64,000 nt of DNA, from NCBI RefSeq assembly GCF_040822115.1, contig NZ_CP162004.1, positions 2,480,001 through 2,544,000 on the forward strand. The letters are read 5' to 3'. The position numbers and the translations under genes were made by a program. Below the pieces are notes generated by a model, which saw only the letters and a list, made by a program, of their open reading frames with translations, did no database searches and had not been told where the DNA came from. The stretch's first letter is position 1. The number at the start of each line of letters is the position of its first letter. This stretch comes from Flavobacterium sp. WC2421 (GTDB lineage: Bacteria; Bacteroidota; Bacteroidia; Flavobacteriales; Flavobacteriaceae). This document shows, in pieces, positions 22,528 through 31,493 of this stretch.

Positions 22528-23967
22528 TTATTTTTTAGAGGGAAATAATTTTTTAAATATTTTTTGAATGGGGGATAATATCACATCCATGTTTATTAAT
22601 CCAATATCATTTGTGGCCCTATAGGTTAATAATATGGCTAATGGGGTAAGAATAAAGGACGACATCCAGGCTCCCATAAAAGGAGACATTCCGTTTTCTT
22701 GGGCTATTCTTTTTCCAAAAGTATTTATAAAGTGAAAGGATATGAATATTAATACAGCAAAGATGATTGGAAGTCCAAGTCCCCCTTTTCTGATGATGGC
22801 ACCTAGTGGAGCACCTATAAAAAACATCATCAAACAGGCGTATGCAATTACAAACTTATCATAGAATGCCAGCACGTGATTGTTGATGTTTTTTTGTTTG
22901 TTTTCCAAATTTACTTTGGTAGCATCAATTGAATAATTGGTGCTAACGACATTGCTGCTTGCAATTTTTAAAATTTCTGATTTTTGTTCATTGGTATACA
23001 AGGACAAAATGTTATCAGGTATTTTTTTGCTTTTTGGCTCCGCTTTATCATTATAAATGTTATTACTTGATATTCCAGTTCTTAGATTTATATTTTCAGA
23101 ATAAGAAATAATCTCCGTTTTATAATTTTTTTTCAAAGAATCCAAAGTATAGTTTAACTCACTTAAAGTCAACATCGTATTTGTGTTGGCGATATTGTTT
23201 TCGTCAACGTTAACCTTGTTCAATTGTGATAAATCAATATTGATGGTGTATTTTTTAAAAGAGCTTTTCGCAAATGGTAATTTGTTTCGATCTTCATATT
23301 TTTTAGGAATCAGATCTTCATAATAATTTCCGTTGTTGAGTACCAGTTGTAGAATACTGGATTTTTCGCTACTAATCAGTTCACCATCTCTTGCCTTGAT
23401 TACGGTTTTGCTACCATCACCAATATTTGATTTTTTATGAATAGTAATTCCCGTTAAAGTATTTCCGTCTTTCCCTGATTTTTTATTTACCTTAATGTTG
23501 TAAAAACCAACATCGCTAAACTGGCCTTCAGTAATTGCCATTGCAGGTTTTACTTGTGCAATGTTTTTTCTAAAGTTTATGAATTTATATTCGGCATACG
23601 GAATCACATTATTAGCAAAAAAGAAGGCAACCACACTGAGTAACAAAATAAAAATAGTCAAGCCTCTCATGGCTCTTTGTAGTGAAATCCCTGAAGATTT
23701 CATTGCAGCAAATTCATAATTTTCGGCTAGGTTTCCGAAACTCATGATAGACGCTAGCAAAATAGATAAGGGTAATACCAACGGTATGATTCGAGGCATC
23801 GAGAATAAAAGAAATTTTATAACTAATGCAAAATCCAAATCCTTACCAGCTAGTTCCGCTATGAATAGCCAAACTGTTTGCAGTATGAATATAAAAAACA
23901 AGATTACAAATACCGTAGCAAATGTAATCAAGAATGTTTTTAATAAGTATTTGTCAAGAATTTTCAC
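22528..23967 (-). CDS. LptF/LptG-family permease of the lipopolysaccharide exporter
   Basis: 479 residues with the family's plan: an N-terminal pair of transmembrane helices (about 10-30 and 50-80), MPRIIPLVLPLSILLASIMS, a conserved EFAAMKSSGISLQRAMR loop, a helix near 100-120, a large periplasmic beta-jellyroll (about 130-370) and three C-terminal helices (FFIGAPLGAIIRKGGLGLPI). With LptB it would extract LPS from the inner membrane. It is larger than E. coli LptF owing to an expanded periplasmic domain, usual for Bacteroidota. It is followed 9 bp later by ribB and preceded by lolA, 8 bp apart, so an envelope operon. Confidence 0.88.
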   Translation of the reverse strand: MKILDKYLLKTFLITFATVFVILFFIFILQTVWLFIAELAGKDLDFALVIKFLLFSMPRIIPLVLPLSILLASIMSFGNLAENYEFAAMKSSGISLQRAMRGLTIFILLLSVVAFFFANNVIPYAEYKFINFRKNIAQVKPAMAITEGQFSDVGFYNIKVNKKSGKDGNTLTGITIHKKSNIGDGSKTVIKARDGELISSEKSSILQLVLNNGNYYEDLIPKKYEDRNKLPFAKSSFKKYTINIDLSQLNKVNVDENNIANTNTMLTLSELNYTLDSLKKNYKTEIISYSENINLRTGISSNNIYNDKAEPKSKKIPDNILSLYTNEQKSEILKIASSNVVSTNYSIDATKVNLENKQKNINNHVLAFYDKFVIAYACLMMFFIGAPLGAIIRKGGLGLPIIFAVLIFISFHFINTFGKRIAQENGMSPFMGAWMSSFILTPLAILLTYRATNDIGLINMDVILSPIQKIFKKLFPSKK

Positions 23968-23975
23968 CTAATAAT

Positions 23976-24617
23976 TTAATCTAATTTATTGATGTAGTAA
24001 TTTGGATATTTACTTTCGGCAAAGATAAATTGATTTTTTGACAAAGGTTGGTTGGTTTTAAAAGAATTAACGGTTAAAGTAGTTTTTGTTCCTTTTTTAC
24101 CCATTTCAATCAAATTATAGATGTGTTTTGTTTGCACATCAATTCCCAATAGGATTTCTTTTCTTTGATCTCTTGAATTGGTAGGAATCAATTTGATATA
24201 TTGAATTTTTCGTCCTCTTACATCTTGCAATGCATCCATTGAATACCTGTAGCCACTATTGAAAAAAGTAAGCATTTTTGAAGGAGTAATGGCACTATCG
24301 TCTTTTTCATTTACATTTGAAATAGTAATTTCTTCATCTTCAGGAACAATAGTATACGTTTTTCTTCCATCAAAAATCTTGGTAATTCCCATGAAATTCA
24401 ATACATATTGGTTGTTTTTCATCGTTACATTTCCTTTACTGTCTTGATTGATATTTTCTTTTGCGTTATTTAAAGAATATTTAAAATCAATTACAATATT
24501 ATCATAACTTTTTACTTTTGCAGTCACTTGATCTAAAAGGTCTTTTGCCTTTTTGTCTTGTGCTTGTATCGAAAAGCTAAAAAGAAATATAAATGCAATT
24601 TGAATAAATGTTTTCAT
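23976..24617 (-). CDS. LolA-family outer-membrane lipoprotein carrier
   Basis: Start chosen at ATG 24617 (MKTFIQIAFIFLFSFSIQAQ), giving a signal peptide; the longer frame to 24656 would overlap ftsK. About 213 residues. After the signal peptide come KAKDLLDQVTAKVKSYDNIV, GRKTYTIVPEDEEITIS, PSKMLTFFNSGY and a LIPTNSRDQRKEILLGIDVQ strand, the half-barrel of LolA-like carriers. It would shuttle lipoproteins, or in Bacteroidota perhaps other lipids, across the periplasm. Starts 4 bp after the ftsK stop codon, so co-transcribed with it. Confidence 0.85.
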   Translation of the reverse strand: MKTFIQIAFIFLFSFSIQAQDKKAKDLLDQVTAKVKSYDNIVIDFKYSLNNAKENINQDSKGNVTMKNNQYVLNFMGITKIFDGRKTYTIVPEDEEITISNVNEKDDSAITPSKMLTFFNSGYRYSMDALQDVRGRKIQYIKLIPTNSRDQRKEILLGIDVQTKHIYNLIEMGKKGTKTTLTVNSFKTNQPLSKNQFIFAESKYPNYYINKLD

Positions 24618-24621
24618 AATT

Positions 24622-27057
24622 TTAATTGTTTTGTTCATTGTTAAAAAATTGATCAAGAGAACTCATGTCTAGAATGTTAACACTACGTGCTTTACTTCCT
24701 TCAAAGGGTCCTACAATTCCAGCTGCCTCAAGTTGATCAATTAATCGGCCGGCTCTGTTGTAACCCAATTTTAGTTTTCTTTGTAACAATGATGCTGAGC
24801 CTTGTTGTGCATTCACAATGATTTCGGCCGCTTCTCTAAACAAAGTATCTCTATCGGATATATCCATATCAAGATTAATGCCACTTTCCTCTCCCACAAA
24901 CTCAGGAAGTAAATAAGCGGTAGCATATGCCTTTTGTGAACCTATAAAATCAGTTATTTTTTCTACTTCAGGTGTATCAATAAAAGCACACTGTACACGG
25001 ACCACATCATTCCCATTGGTGTAAAGCATGTCTCCACGTCCAATCAATTGATCTGCTCCTTGTGTGTCCAAAATTGTTCTTGAATCTATCTTCGATGTTA
25101 CTCGAAAAGCGATTCTAGCAGGAAAGTTGGCTTTTATCAAACCTGTAATTACATTTACTGACGGTCTTTGAGTGGCAATAATTAAATGGATTCCAATAGC
25201 ACGTGCCAATTGAGCCAAACGGGCAATGGGAACTTCTACTTCTTTTCCTGCAGTCATTATCAAATCGGCAAACTCATCCACTACTAATATAATGTATGGT
25301 AAAAAGCGATGTCCATTTTCAGGATTTAGTTTTCTAGCCTTAAACTTATCGTTGTATTCTTTAATGTTTCTCACCATTGCATCTTTCAACAGTGAATAAC
25401 GGTTGTCCATTTCCACACAAAGAGAGTTCAAAGTATTGACTACTTTAGCGTTGTCAGTAAGAATGGCGTCTTCGCTATCTGGAAGTTTGGCTAGATAGTG
25501 TCTTTCAATTTTATTAAAAAGAGTCAGCTCTACTTTTTTAGGATCTACCAAAACAAATTTAACTTCCGCAGGATGTTTCTTGTACAATAAAGAAGTAAGA
25601 ACAGCATTTAAACCGACAGATTTTCCTTGTCCTGTAGCACCAGCCATCAGTAAGTGAGGCATTTTTGCTAAATCGACCACAAAGGTTTCATTCGAAATTG
25701 TTTTTCCCAATGCAATAGGTAGCTCCATTTCAGCTTCCTGAAACTTGGCTGAACCAATTACACTTTTCATGGAAACCATGGTAGGATTCTTATTAGGCAC
25801 TTCAATACCAATCGTTCCTTTTCCAGGAATAGGAGCAATGATACGAATCCCTAATGCCGATAGTGATAAGGCAATATCGTCTTCTAGATTCTTGATTTTT
25901 GAAATTCTGATTCCTGCTTCCGGAACAATTTCATACAAAGTTACCGATGGACCAACAGTTGCTTTGATTTGTGCAATCTCAATTTTGTAATTGCGTAACG
26001 TATCTACAATTCGGTTTTTATTTTCTTCTAATTCTTCCTGGTTGATTGTGATTCCTCCAGTTGAATATTCTTTTAATAAATCGATTGTTGGGTATTTGTA
26101 ATTGGATAAATCCAAAGTAGGATCAAATAGTCCAAAGTCAGAAACCAATCTTGAAGCTAGATTTTCTTCGATAAGATCTTCCTCTGGTGCTGTTTCAACA
26201 ACAAAGGTATCTAAAGGTATTTCTTCAATAGGTTTGGGTTGTACTGGATTTGGTTTCAAAACAGGGTCCAAATTGATTTCGGAAGAATGTGAAATGGTTG
26301 GTTTCAATGCTTCTTTATTAATTTCGAATTGGGATGCTTTTGGTTTTAATTCGATATTTTCTAATCCATTTTCTTCAGCAACGGCAAACTCTTCTAGGTT
26401 GTAAGCACTTTCACCTTTAGTTGTTGGAGCTGTGTTTAAATCCGTTTTTATTTCTTTTTTGGTATTTTCAAAAAAGGACATGATTTTTTCAGGCGATAAT
26501 TTAATTTTAAAAATCACATAAATAATCAGCCCAAAAAGTAAAGTAAGTAGGGTTCCTGTTTTTCCAATATAATCTTGTAAAAATAAATTCAATTCGTACC
26601 CTACTGTTCCTCCCAGTTCAGGTAATGATGTGGCAAAAAAACCAAATAATATAGAAACAATGATAAGGGCAAATAAATCCCAAAACCAAATTCCTTTCAA
26701 TTTTCTAGCTGAGATACCTACAATTAAATAAATACCTGTTAAGAAAAACAAACGGACAAATAGGAAGGAAGCCAAACCAAAACCTCTATAAACAATAAAA
26801 TCAGCTAAATAAGCACCAAATTTTCCTAACCAATTTTGGACAACTTCAGAGCGATCTGTCAGTTGAGAAACGGCACTTTGATCTTCTTGTCCATGGAGGT
26901 AAAAGGAAATAAAAGCAACTAGTAAAGCTATAGAAAATAATATAAGTAAACTCCCCAAAACAATTTTGTGTTGTTTCGTTAATTCCCATGATTTTCCAAC
27001 TTTAGTTTTTGGATTACTCTTCTTGTCTACAGGTTCTTTTTTTGTTGTTTTTGCCAT
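24622..27057 (-). CDS. ftsK: DNA translocase FtsK
   Basis: 811 residues. Four or five N-terminal transmembrane helices (about 30-185), an acidic/Pro-rich linker (about 200-320), the alpha domain, the RecA-like beta motor with Walker A GATGQGKS and Walker B-like IILVVDEFADLIM, ATQRPSVNVITGLIKANFPA, and the C-terminal gamma winged helix (QGSASLLQRKLKLGYNRAGR) that reads orienting sequences on the chromosome. Couples chromosome segregation to division at the septum. Full length for a Bacteroidota FtsK. Confidence 0.96.
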   Translation of the reverse strand: MAKTTKKEPVDKKSNPKTKVGKSWELTKQHKIVLGSLLILFSIALLVAFISFYLHGQEDQSAVSQLTDRSEVVQNWLGKFGAYLADFIVYRGFGLASFLFVRLFFLTGIYLIVGISARKLKGIWFWDLFALIIVSILFGFFATSLPELGGTVGYELNLFLQDYIGKTGTLLTLLFGLIIYVIFKIKLSPEKIMSFFENTKKEIKTDLNTAPTTKGESAYNLEEFAVAEENGLENIELKPKASQFEINKEALKPTISHSSEINLDPVLKPNPVQPKPIEEIPLDTFVVETAPEEDLIEENLASRLVSDFGLFDPTLDLSNYKYPTIDLLKEYSTGGITINQEELEENKNRIVDTLRNYKIEIAQIKATVGPSVTLYEIVPEAGIRISKIKNLEDDIALSLSALGIRIIAPIPGKGTIGIEVPNKNPTMVSMKSVIGSAKFQEAEMELPIALGKTISNETFVVDLAKMPHLLMAGATGQGKSVGLNAVLTSLLYKKHPAEVKFVLVDPKKVELTLFNKIERHYLAKLPDSEDAILTDNAKVVNTLNSLCVEMDNRYSLLKDAMVRNIKEYNDKFKARKLNPENGHRFLPYIILVVDEFADLIMTAGKEVEVPIARLAQLARAIGIHLIIATQRPSVNVITGLIKANFPARIAFRVTSKIDSRTILDTQGADQLIGRGDMLYTNGNDVVRVQCAFIDTPEVEKITDFIGSQKAYATAYLLPEFVGEESGINLDMDISDRDTLFREAAEIIVNAQQGSASLLQRKLKLGYNRAGRLIDQLEAAGIVGPFEGSKARSVNILDMSSLDQFFNNEQNN

Positions 27058-27074
27058 TCTGGGTTGTCTTATGC

Positions 27075-27449
27075 CTATAGAAATCGAGGCATGTATATGA
27101 TTAAACCGATTATTATTGCTGTAATAGCTGCAAAAAATACAGCACCAGCAGCAATGTCTTTTATGAAACCAATTCTTTCATGATAATTAGGATGAATAAA
27201 ATCTGCTATTTTTTCTACAGCAGTATTTAATCCTTCAATGCTCATTACTAAACCGATGGCCATAGTTTGAAAAAGCCATTCTGTTGATGAAATACCAAAG
27301 TAAAAACCAGCAACAGTCAACAAGATTCCAAGGGAAAATTGAACCATTATACTGTGTTCCGTACTAATTAATTTTACTGCTCCTTTGAAAGCATAAGTAA
27401 CGCTTTTTAATCTTCCCGTAAAGAAAGTATTGTCTTTTTGAAACTCCAT
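27075..27449 (-). CDS. dgkA: diacylglycerol kinase family protein
   Basis: 124 residues, three transmembrane helices, with the prokaryotic DgkA core: ISTEHSIMVQFSLGI, MSIEGLNTAVEKIADFI (the ExxNTAxE active-site helix), and FIKDIAAGAVFFAAI (KDxxAGAV). It phosphorylates diacylglycerol or undecaprenol at the inner membrane. It lies 17 bp upstream of ftsK and 10 bp downstream of tpx, apparently co-transcribed. Confidence 0.92.
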   Translation of the reverse strand: MEFQKDNTFFTGRLKSVTYAFKGAVKLISTEHSIMVQFSLGILLTVAGFYFGISSTEWLFQTMAIGLVMSIEGLNTAVEKIADFIHPNYHERIGFIKDIAAGAVFFAAITAIIIGLIIYMPRFL

Positions 27450-27459
27450 TAATTTCTTA

Positions 27460-27957
27460 TTATAGTACTGCTAATGCAGCTTCGTAATTTGGTTCATCAG
27501 CAATTTCGCCAACTTGTTCTGTATGAAGGATAGTTCCATCAGCATCCGTTACTATAAGTGCTCTAGAGTGTAAACCAGCCAATGGACCGTCAACAATTTC
27601 TAAACCATTTGCTTTACCAAAATCTCCTGCTTGAAAGTCAGATAAGTTAACAACATTTTCAATTCCTTCAGCTCCACAAAAACGTTTTTGAGCAAATGGT
27701 AAATCTCTTGAAATACATAAAACAGCTGTGTTGTCTAATTTTGCTGCACTTTCGTTAAATTTTCTAACAGATGTTGCACAAGTTCCTGTATCTATACTAG
27801 GGAAAATATTAAAGACTAATTTTTTTCCAGCAAAACTACCTAATGAAGCTACTGAAAGGTCGTTTTGTATTAATTTGAAATCAGCTAATTTAGTTCCTAC
27901 TTTTGGTAATTCACCTGATGTATGTATTGGATTTCCTCCTAATGTAATTGAAGCCAT
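27460..27957 (-). CDS. tpx: thiol peroxidase
   Basis: 165 residues, the usual Tpx length. Peroxidatic Cys60 in DTGTCATSVRKFN and resolving Cys94 in KRFCGAEGI; the opening ITLGGNPIHTSGELPKVG is typical. It reduces hydroperoxides in the cytoplasm (family knowledge) using thioredoxin. First gene of the tpx-dgkA-ftsK-lolA run; a further thioredoxin and a peroxiredoxin are encoded upstream on the same strand. Confidence 0.96.
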   Translation of the reverse strand: MASITLGGNPIHTSGELPKVGTKLADFKLIQNDLSVASLGSFAGKKLVFNIFPSIDTGTCATSVRKFNESAAKLDNTAVLCISRDLPFAQKRFCGAEGIENVVNLSDFQAGDFGKANGLEIVDGPLAGLHSRALIVTDADGTILHTEQVGEIADEPNYEAALAVL

Positions 27958-28086
27958 TTTTTTTGTTTTTTGTTAAGGTTCAAAAGTATGAAAATTATTT
28001 AAGAATTAGGTTTTAAGCGCTAAGATTTTAGAACAATTGCAAACTGTTGTACCCGAATGTCTTTTAGGGACAATATCTTTTAAACA

Positions 28087-28120
28087 AAAAAAACGCACTT
28101 ATTTCTAAGTGCGTTTTTTT
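28087..28120. terminator. bidirectional terminator
   Basis: AAAACGCACTTA-TTTC-TAAGTGCGTTTTTTT between the DUF6952-like gene and tpx. It ends the upstream minus-strand gene. Confidence 0.85.
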
Positions 28121-28143
28121 GATTATTTTGTAAAGAATTGATT

Positions 28144-28401
28144 TTATTTATCTATAGAACCTAGTACTCTTTTCATAAAAGTGTTTAGTGCTTCTTTTTT
28201 ATCAGTCCCATTTTTAATCATTTTGTGTACTTCAATAGCGCCGTACATATTCGAAATTAGTTCTCCTATAACATCTAATTCTTCGTCTTTCAATGAAGGA
28301 ATCTCTGTCATTGCTTCTAGAACATCAATCGTTTCTATGATATAATCTTGATCGTTATCTTCTATAAATTGGGTGAGATGCTTTATTACAGGTAATTTCA
28401 T
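28144..28401 (-). CDS. small DUF6952-like protein
   Basis: 85 residues, acidic, helical: MKLPVIKHLTQFIEDNDQDY, VLEAMTEIPSLKDEELDVIG, LISNMYGAIEVHKM, ALNTFMKRVLGSIDK. I associate this protein with DUF6952, a flavobacterial family normally found, as here, beside a thioredoxin and a peroxiredoxin. Function unknown; the context suggests a link with peroxide metabolism. Followed by a strong terminator. Confidence 0.65.
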   Translation of the reverse strand: MKLPVIKHLTQFIEDNDQDYIIETIDVLEAMTEIPSLKDEELDVIGELISNMYGAIEVHKMIKNGTDKKEALNTFMKRVLGSIDK

Positions 28402-28526
28402 TTTTTTTCTTTTAGTTTAAGGTTTAAGGTTTTAAAAGTTTAAAGTTTTAGCTTGTTTGGAAATTGTCATTGTTAATAGTAAACAGGTTGACAAAATTAG
28501 GAAGCGATAAAATTTAAACAAAAAAA

Positions 28527-28835
28527 TTAAACAATTTCATTCACTAATTCAATTAGTACTTCTTGTTTATTTGTTTGCGTTTCATTTACCAGTTTACCGT
28601 CAACAAAAGTTGCAAAAGTTGGTAAGTTACTCACGTTAGCTAGTTTTCTTGATTCTGGTGAATTTTCGGCATCTACTAGTACAAAAGTGATTGCTTCATT
28701 TTCAGTCGCTAATTTTTTAAATTTTGGTTTCATGATTCGGCAATTACCACACCATGAAGCCGAAAATTGCACAACAACTTTATTGTTTTGGTTTACTAAA
28801 TCAGCTAAAGTATCTTCGGTTAAATCGATTAACAT
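28527..28835 (-). CDS. thioredoxin-family protein
   Basis: Start taken at ATG 28835 (MLIDLTEDTL), since the 12 residues upstream are encoded by repetitive intergenic sequence. 102 residues with a thioredoxin fold and active site FSASWCGNCRIMKP (WCGNC instead of WCGPC), then VLVDAENSPESRKLANVSNLPTF with the cis-Pro. Likely the reductant for the neighbouring peroxiredoxin. The gap to the DUF6952-like gene is 125 bp. Confidence 0.88.
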   Translation of the reverse strand: MLIDLTEDTLADLVNQNNKVVVQFSASWCGNCRIMKPKFKKLATENEAITFVLVDAENSPESRKLANVSNLPTFATFVDGKLVNETQTNKQEVLIELVNEIV

Positions 28836-28908
28836 ATGTTTTTTTTTAGGTTCAAAGTTGCAGAGATGCAAAGTTGCAAAGGTTTTTATTGAGTCTGAAA
28901 GTTGAATA

Positions 28909-28983
28909 GTTACAAAGTCTCAAAGTTTTAGAAACTTTGTAACTCAGCTACTCAAGAGCTTTGCAACTTTGAGACTTTGTAAC
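28909..28983. repeat. perfect 19-bp inverted repeat in repetitive intergenic DNA
   Basis: GTTACAAAGTCTCAAAGTT (28909-28927) and its exact reverse complement (28965-28983), surrounded by further AAAGTTGCAAAG-like words (28851-28882). Forms a long hairpin between the peroxiredoxin and thioredoxin genes; probably a dispersed genomic repeat. Confidence 0.8.
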
Positions 28984-28993
28984 TCCTAAGAAA

Positions 28994-29632
28994 TTAGTTT
29001 AAGCTTAAGTATTCAGCAGTACTTTTTCTGTCAGCACTCATTGCTTCTTTACCAGCTTCCCAGTTTGCAGGGCAAACTTCACCTTTTTCTTGAATATGAG
29101 TATAGGCATCAACCATACGTAAGTATTCGTTTACGTTACGACCTAATGGCATATCGTTAACACTTTCGTGGAAAATTTTCCCAGTTTCGTCAATTAAGTA
29201 CGTCGCTCTAAAAGTAACATTAGATCCTTCGATCATAACTGAATCAGTTTCTTCACTATATTCAGTTGAATCAATATCAAGGATACCTAAGATGTTAGAT
29301 AAGTTTCTGTTAGTATCTGCAAGAATTGGGTAAGTAACACCTTCAATTCCACCGTTGTTTTTTGGAGTATTTAACCAAGCAAAGTGTACTTCGTTTGTAT
29401 CACATGAAGCACCAATTACAATTGTATTTCTTTTTTCAAATTCAGGCAAAGCCGCTTGAAAAGCGTGTAGTTCTGTTGGGCAAACAAAAGTAAAGTCTTT
29501 TGGGTACCAAAATAATAATACTTTTTTGTTGTTTTTTGTAGCTTCTTCGAAAATGTTGATTTTCATGTTGTCTCCCATTTCTGAGATAGCATCAACTGCA
29601 ATACTTGGGAATTTTTTTCCTACTAATGACAT
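28994..29632 (-). CDS. 2-Cys peroxiredoxin (AhpC/TSA family)
   Basis: Start at ATG 29632 (MSLVGKKFPSIAV) rather than the longer frame to 29707, whose extra 25 residues are unlike the family. 212 residues: peroxidatic Cys51 in FTFVCPTELHAF, resolving-type VCP near the C-terminus (GEVCPANWEAGKEAM), plus RATYLIDETGKI. It reduces hydrogen peroxide and organic peroxides (family knowledge). Forms a redox group with the thioredoxin and, further on, tpx. Confidence 0.93.
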   Translation of the reverse strand: MSLVGKKFPSIAVDAISEMGDNMKINIFEEATKNNKKVLLFWYPKDFTFVCPTELHAFQAALPEFEKRNTIVIGASCDTNEVHFAWLNTPKNNGGIEGVTYPILADTNRNLSNILGILDIDSTEYSEETDSVMIEGSNVTFRATYLIDETGKIFHESVNDMPLGRNVNEYLRMVDAYTHIQEKGEVCPANWEAGKEAMSADRKSTAEYLSLN

Positions 29633-29755
29633 AATTCTATTTTTATTATTAATTTTTTGATGGTGCAAAAGTAGGGAATAACAGAGGTTATGAGTAATCA
29701 ATTTCAATTATAAATTTTTATATAGTAATAGTTTTTGATTATTAATATAAACCAA

Positions 29756-29787
29756 AAAACCATAACTAATAGTTAGTCATGGTTTTA
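29756..29787. terminator. terminator between nhaC and the peroxiredoxin
   Basis: AAACCATAACTAA...TTAGTCATGGTTTT stem with flanking A and T runs (one bulge). Confidence 0.65.
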
Positions 29788-29824
29788 GTGTTTTTTATAT
29801 TAAAATAGTTAAAGTGTTTTTTTA

Positions 29825-31282
29825 CTAATTTTTTTTATCAGTTGCTAATTGTCTAATTTTAATATTGAAAGCGGCAAAAATTAAGGTCATAAAAGGGCTT
29901 AGAATATTAAAGAAAGCATACGGTAAATAATCAAACGTTGAAACACCTAATGTTCCTGATTGATAGGCACCGCAAGTATTCCACGGGATTAATACGGATG
30001 TAACAGTACCAGAATCTTCTAGTGTTCTACTTAAATTTTCGGGTGCTAAACCTTTATTTTTATACGCTTTCGCAAACATTTTTCCAGGAACTACAATAGC
30101 TAAATATTGATCGGAAGCAGTGATGTTCAGTGCCAAACAACTTCCTACAGTGGAGGCAAAAAGTCCAAACGTTGTATGTGCTAATTTCAATAAGGTCTGA
30201 CTAATTCTGGCCAAAGCGCCAATTGCATCCATGATTCCGCCAAAAACCATAGCACAAAGAATCAACCAGATGGTTCCTAACATTTTTTGCATGCCACCTG
30301 AGGTAAATAAATCAGCCAAAGTTTTATTCTCCGTAGGGATAATTATTTTGCCAGTAATGGCATCCATCACAGCTTTGTATGCTGATTTAAATGTCATAGC
30401 TTCCACACCCGCAATTTGATTTAAAATATGTGGTTGAAAGATAATTGCAAAGACTGCGGCCAATAATGTTCCTGCCAAAAGCGCAATTAACGGCTCTGTT
30501 TTTTTAATGATTAGTCCAATAACAATAGCAGGAACTAAAAATAACCATGCCGATACGGTAAAAGTACTTTCAATATCATTTAATAGGCTAGCAATATTTA
30601 CATCTCCTTTAATATCAACAGTTAGTCCTAAAATAATGAATAGAATTAAGGTGATAATGTAAGTTGGAATAGTAGTTAATGTCATGTATCGAATGTGAGT
30701 AAACAAATCGGTTCCAGCCATTGCAGGGGCAAGGTTAGTTGTATCTGACATGGGGGAAAGCTTGTCTCCAAAATAAGCTCCTGAAATTACTGCACCAGCC
30801 ACCATTCCTAAATCAAAACCTAAGGCACCACCCACGCCTATTAAAGCAATACCCACAGTGGCACTGGTGGTCCAAGAACTTCCTGTGGCAATAGATATAA
30901 TGGAACAAATAATTAAAGTAGCAGGTAAAAAGATAGCAGGACTTAATATTTGTAAACCATAATAAATCATAGAGGGGATAATACCACTCACGAGCCATGT
31001 TCCTGCCAATGCACCAACCATAAGTAATATGAGGATAGCACCTACCGTAGATTTAATATTCTCGGCAACTTCCTCCATCATTTTTTGATAGGTCACTTTA
31101 TTGAAAAAACCAACAATAGCAGCAACGGCAGCACCTAATAATAAAACAAATTGATTGCTTCCGCTTAAGGCTTCGTCACCATAAACCGATACATTATAAC
31201 CCAAAAGTAAGATAAGAGCAAGAACTGGAATTAAGGCTTCTGTTATTGATAATTCTTTGTTTCTAATGATTTTTGTATCCAT
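29825..31282 (-). CDS. nhaC: NhaC-family Na+/H+ antiporter
   Basis: 485 residues, 11-12 transmembrane helices. Family features: ITEALIPVLALILLLGYNV, the GSSWTTSATVGIALIGVG motif, ISGAYFGDKLSPMSDTTNLA (conserved GDKxSPxSDTTNLA), GTDLFTHIRYM, and a C-terminal DSGTVTSVLIPWNTCG. It exchanges internal sodium for protons. Monocistronic: a hairpin region follows nagZ upstream and a terminator follows nhaC. Confidence 0.94.
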   Translation of the reverse strand: MDTKIIRNKELSITEALIPVLALILLLGYNVSVYGDEALSGSNQFVLLLGAAVAAIVGFFNKVTYQKMMEEVAENIKSTVGAILILLMVGALAGTWLVSGIIPSMIYYGLQILSPAIFLPATLIICSIISIATGSSWTTSATVGIALIGVGGALGFDLGMVAGAVISGAYFGDKLSPMSDTTNLAPAMAGTDLFTHIRYMTLTTIPTYIITLILFIILGLTVDIKGDVNIASLLNDIESTFTVSAWLFLVPAIVIGLIIKKTEPLIALLAGTLLAAVFAIIFQPHILNQIAGVEAMTFKSAYKAVMDAITGKIIIPTENKTLADLFTSGGMQKMLGTIWLILCAMVFGGIMDAIGALARISQTLLKLAHTTFGLFASTVGSCLALNITASDQYLAIVVPGKMFAKAYKNKGLAPENLSRTLEDSGTVTSVLIPWNTCGAYQSGTLGVSTFDYLPYAFFNILSPFMTLIFAAFNIKIRQLATDKKN

Positions 31283-31368
31283 TCTATAGTGTTTGAGTTT
31301 GCAATATAGATAAAAAAAGAGGCATTAACCTAACTTCACTTTTTGTGGATAACATGGTTTTGAGGATA

Positions 31369-31405
31369 TCAATGTTGTTTTTTAATAATCAAAAAACAAC
31401 ATTGA
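31369..31405. terminator. perfect 15-bp hairpin after nagZ-like gene
   Basis: TCAATGTTGTTTTTT / AAAAAACAACATTGA with a 7-base loop, downstream of the minus-strand glycosidase gene. The T-run lies inside the stem. Confidence 0.6.
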
Positions 31406-31493
31406 TTTTGTTTTAATACGGATGATTTTAATTCAATTTTATTCTAATAATTCATTGTAAAAAAGCAGATTTTATTTGATTCTAAAAATCAAA

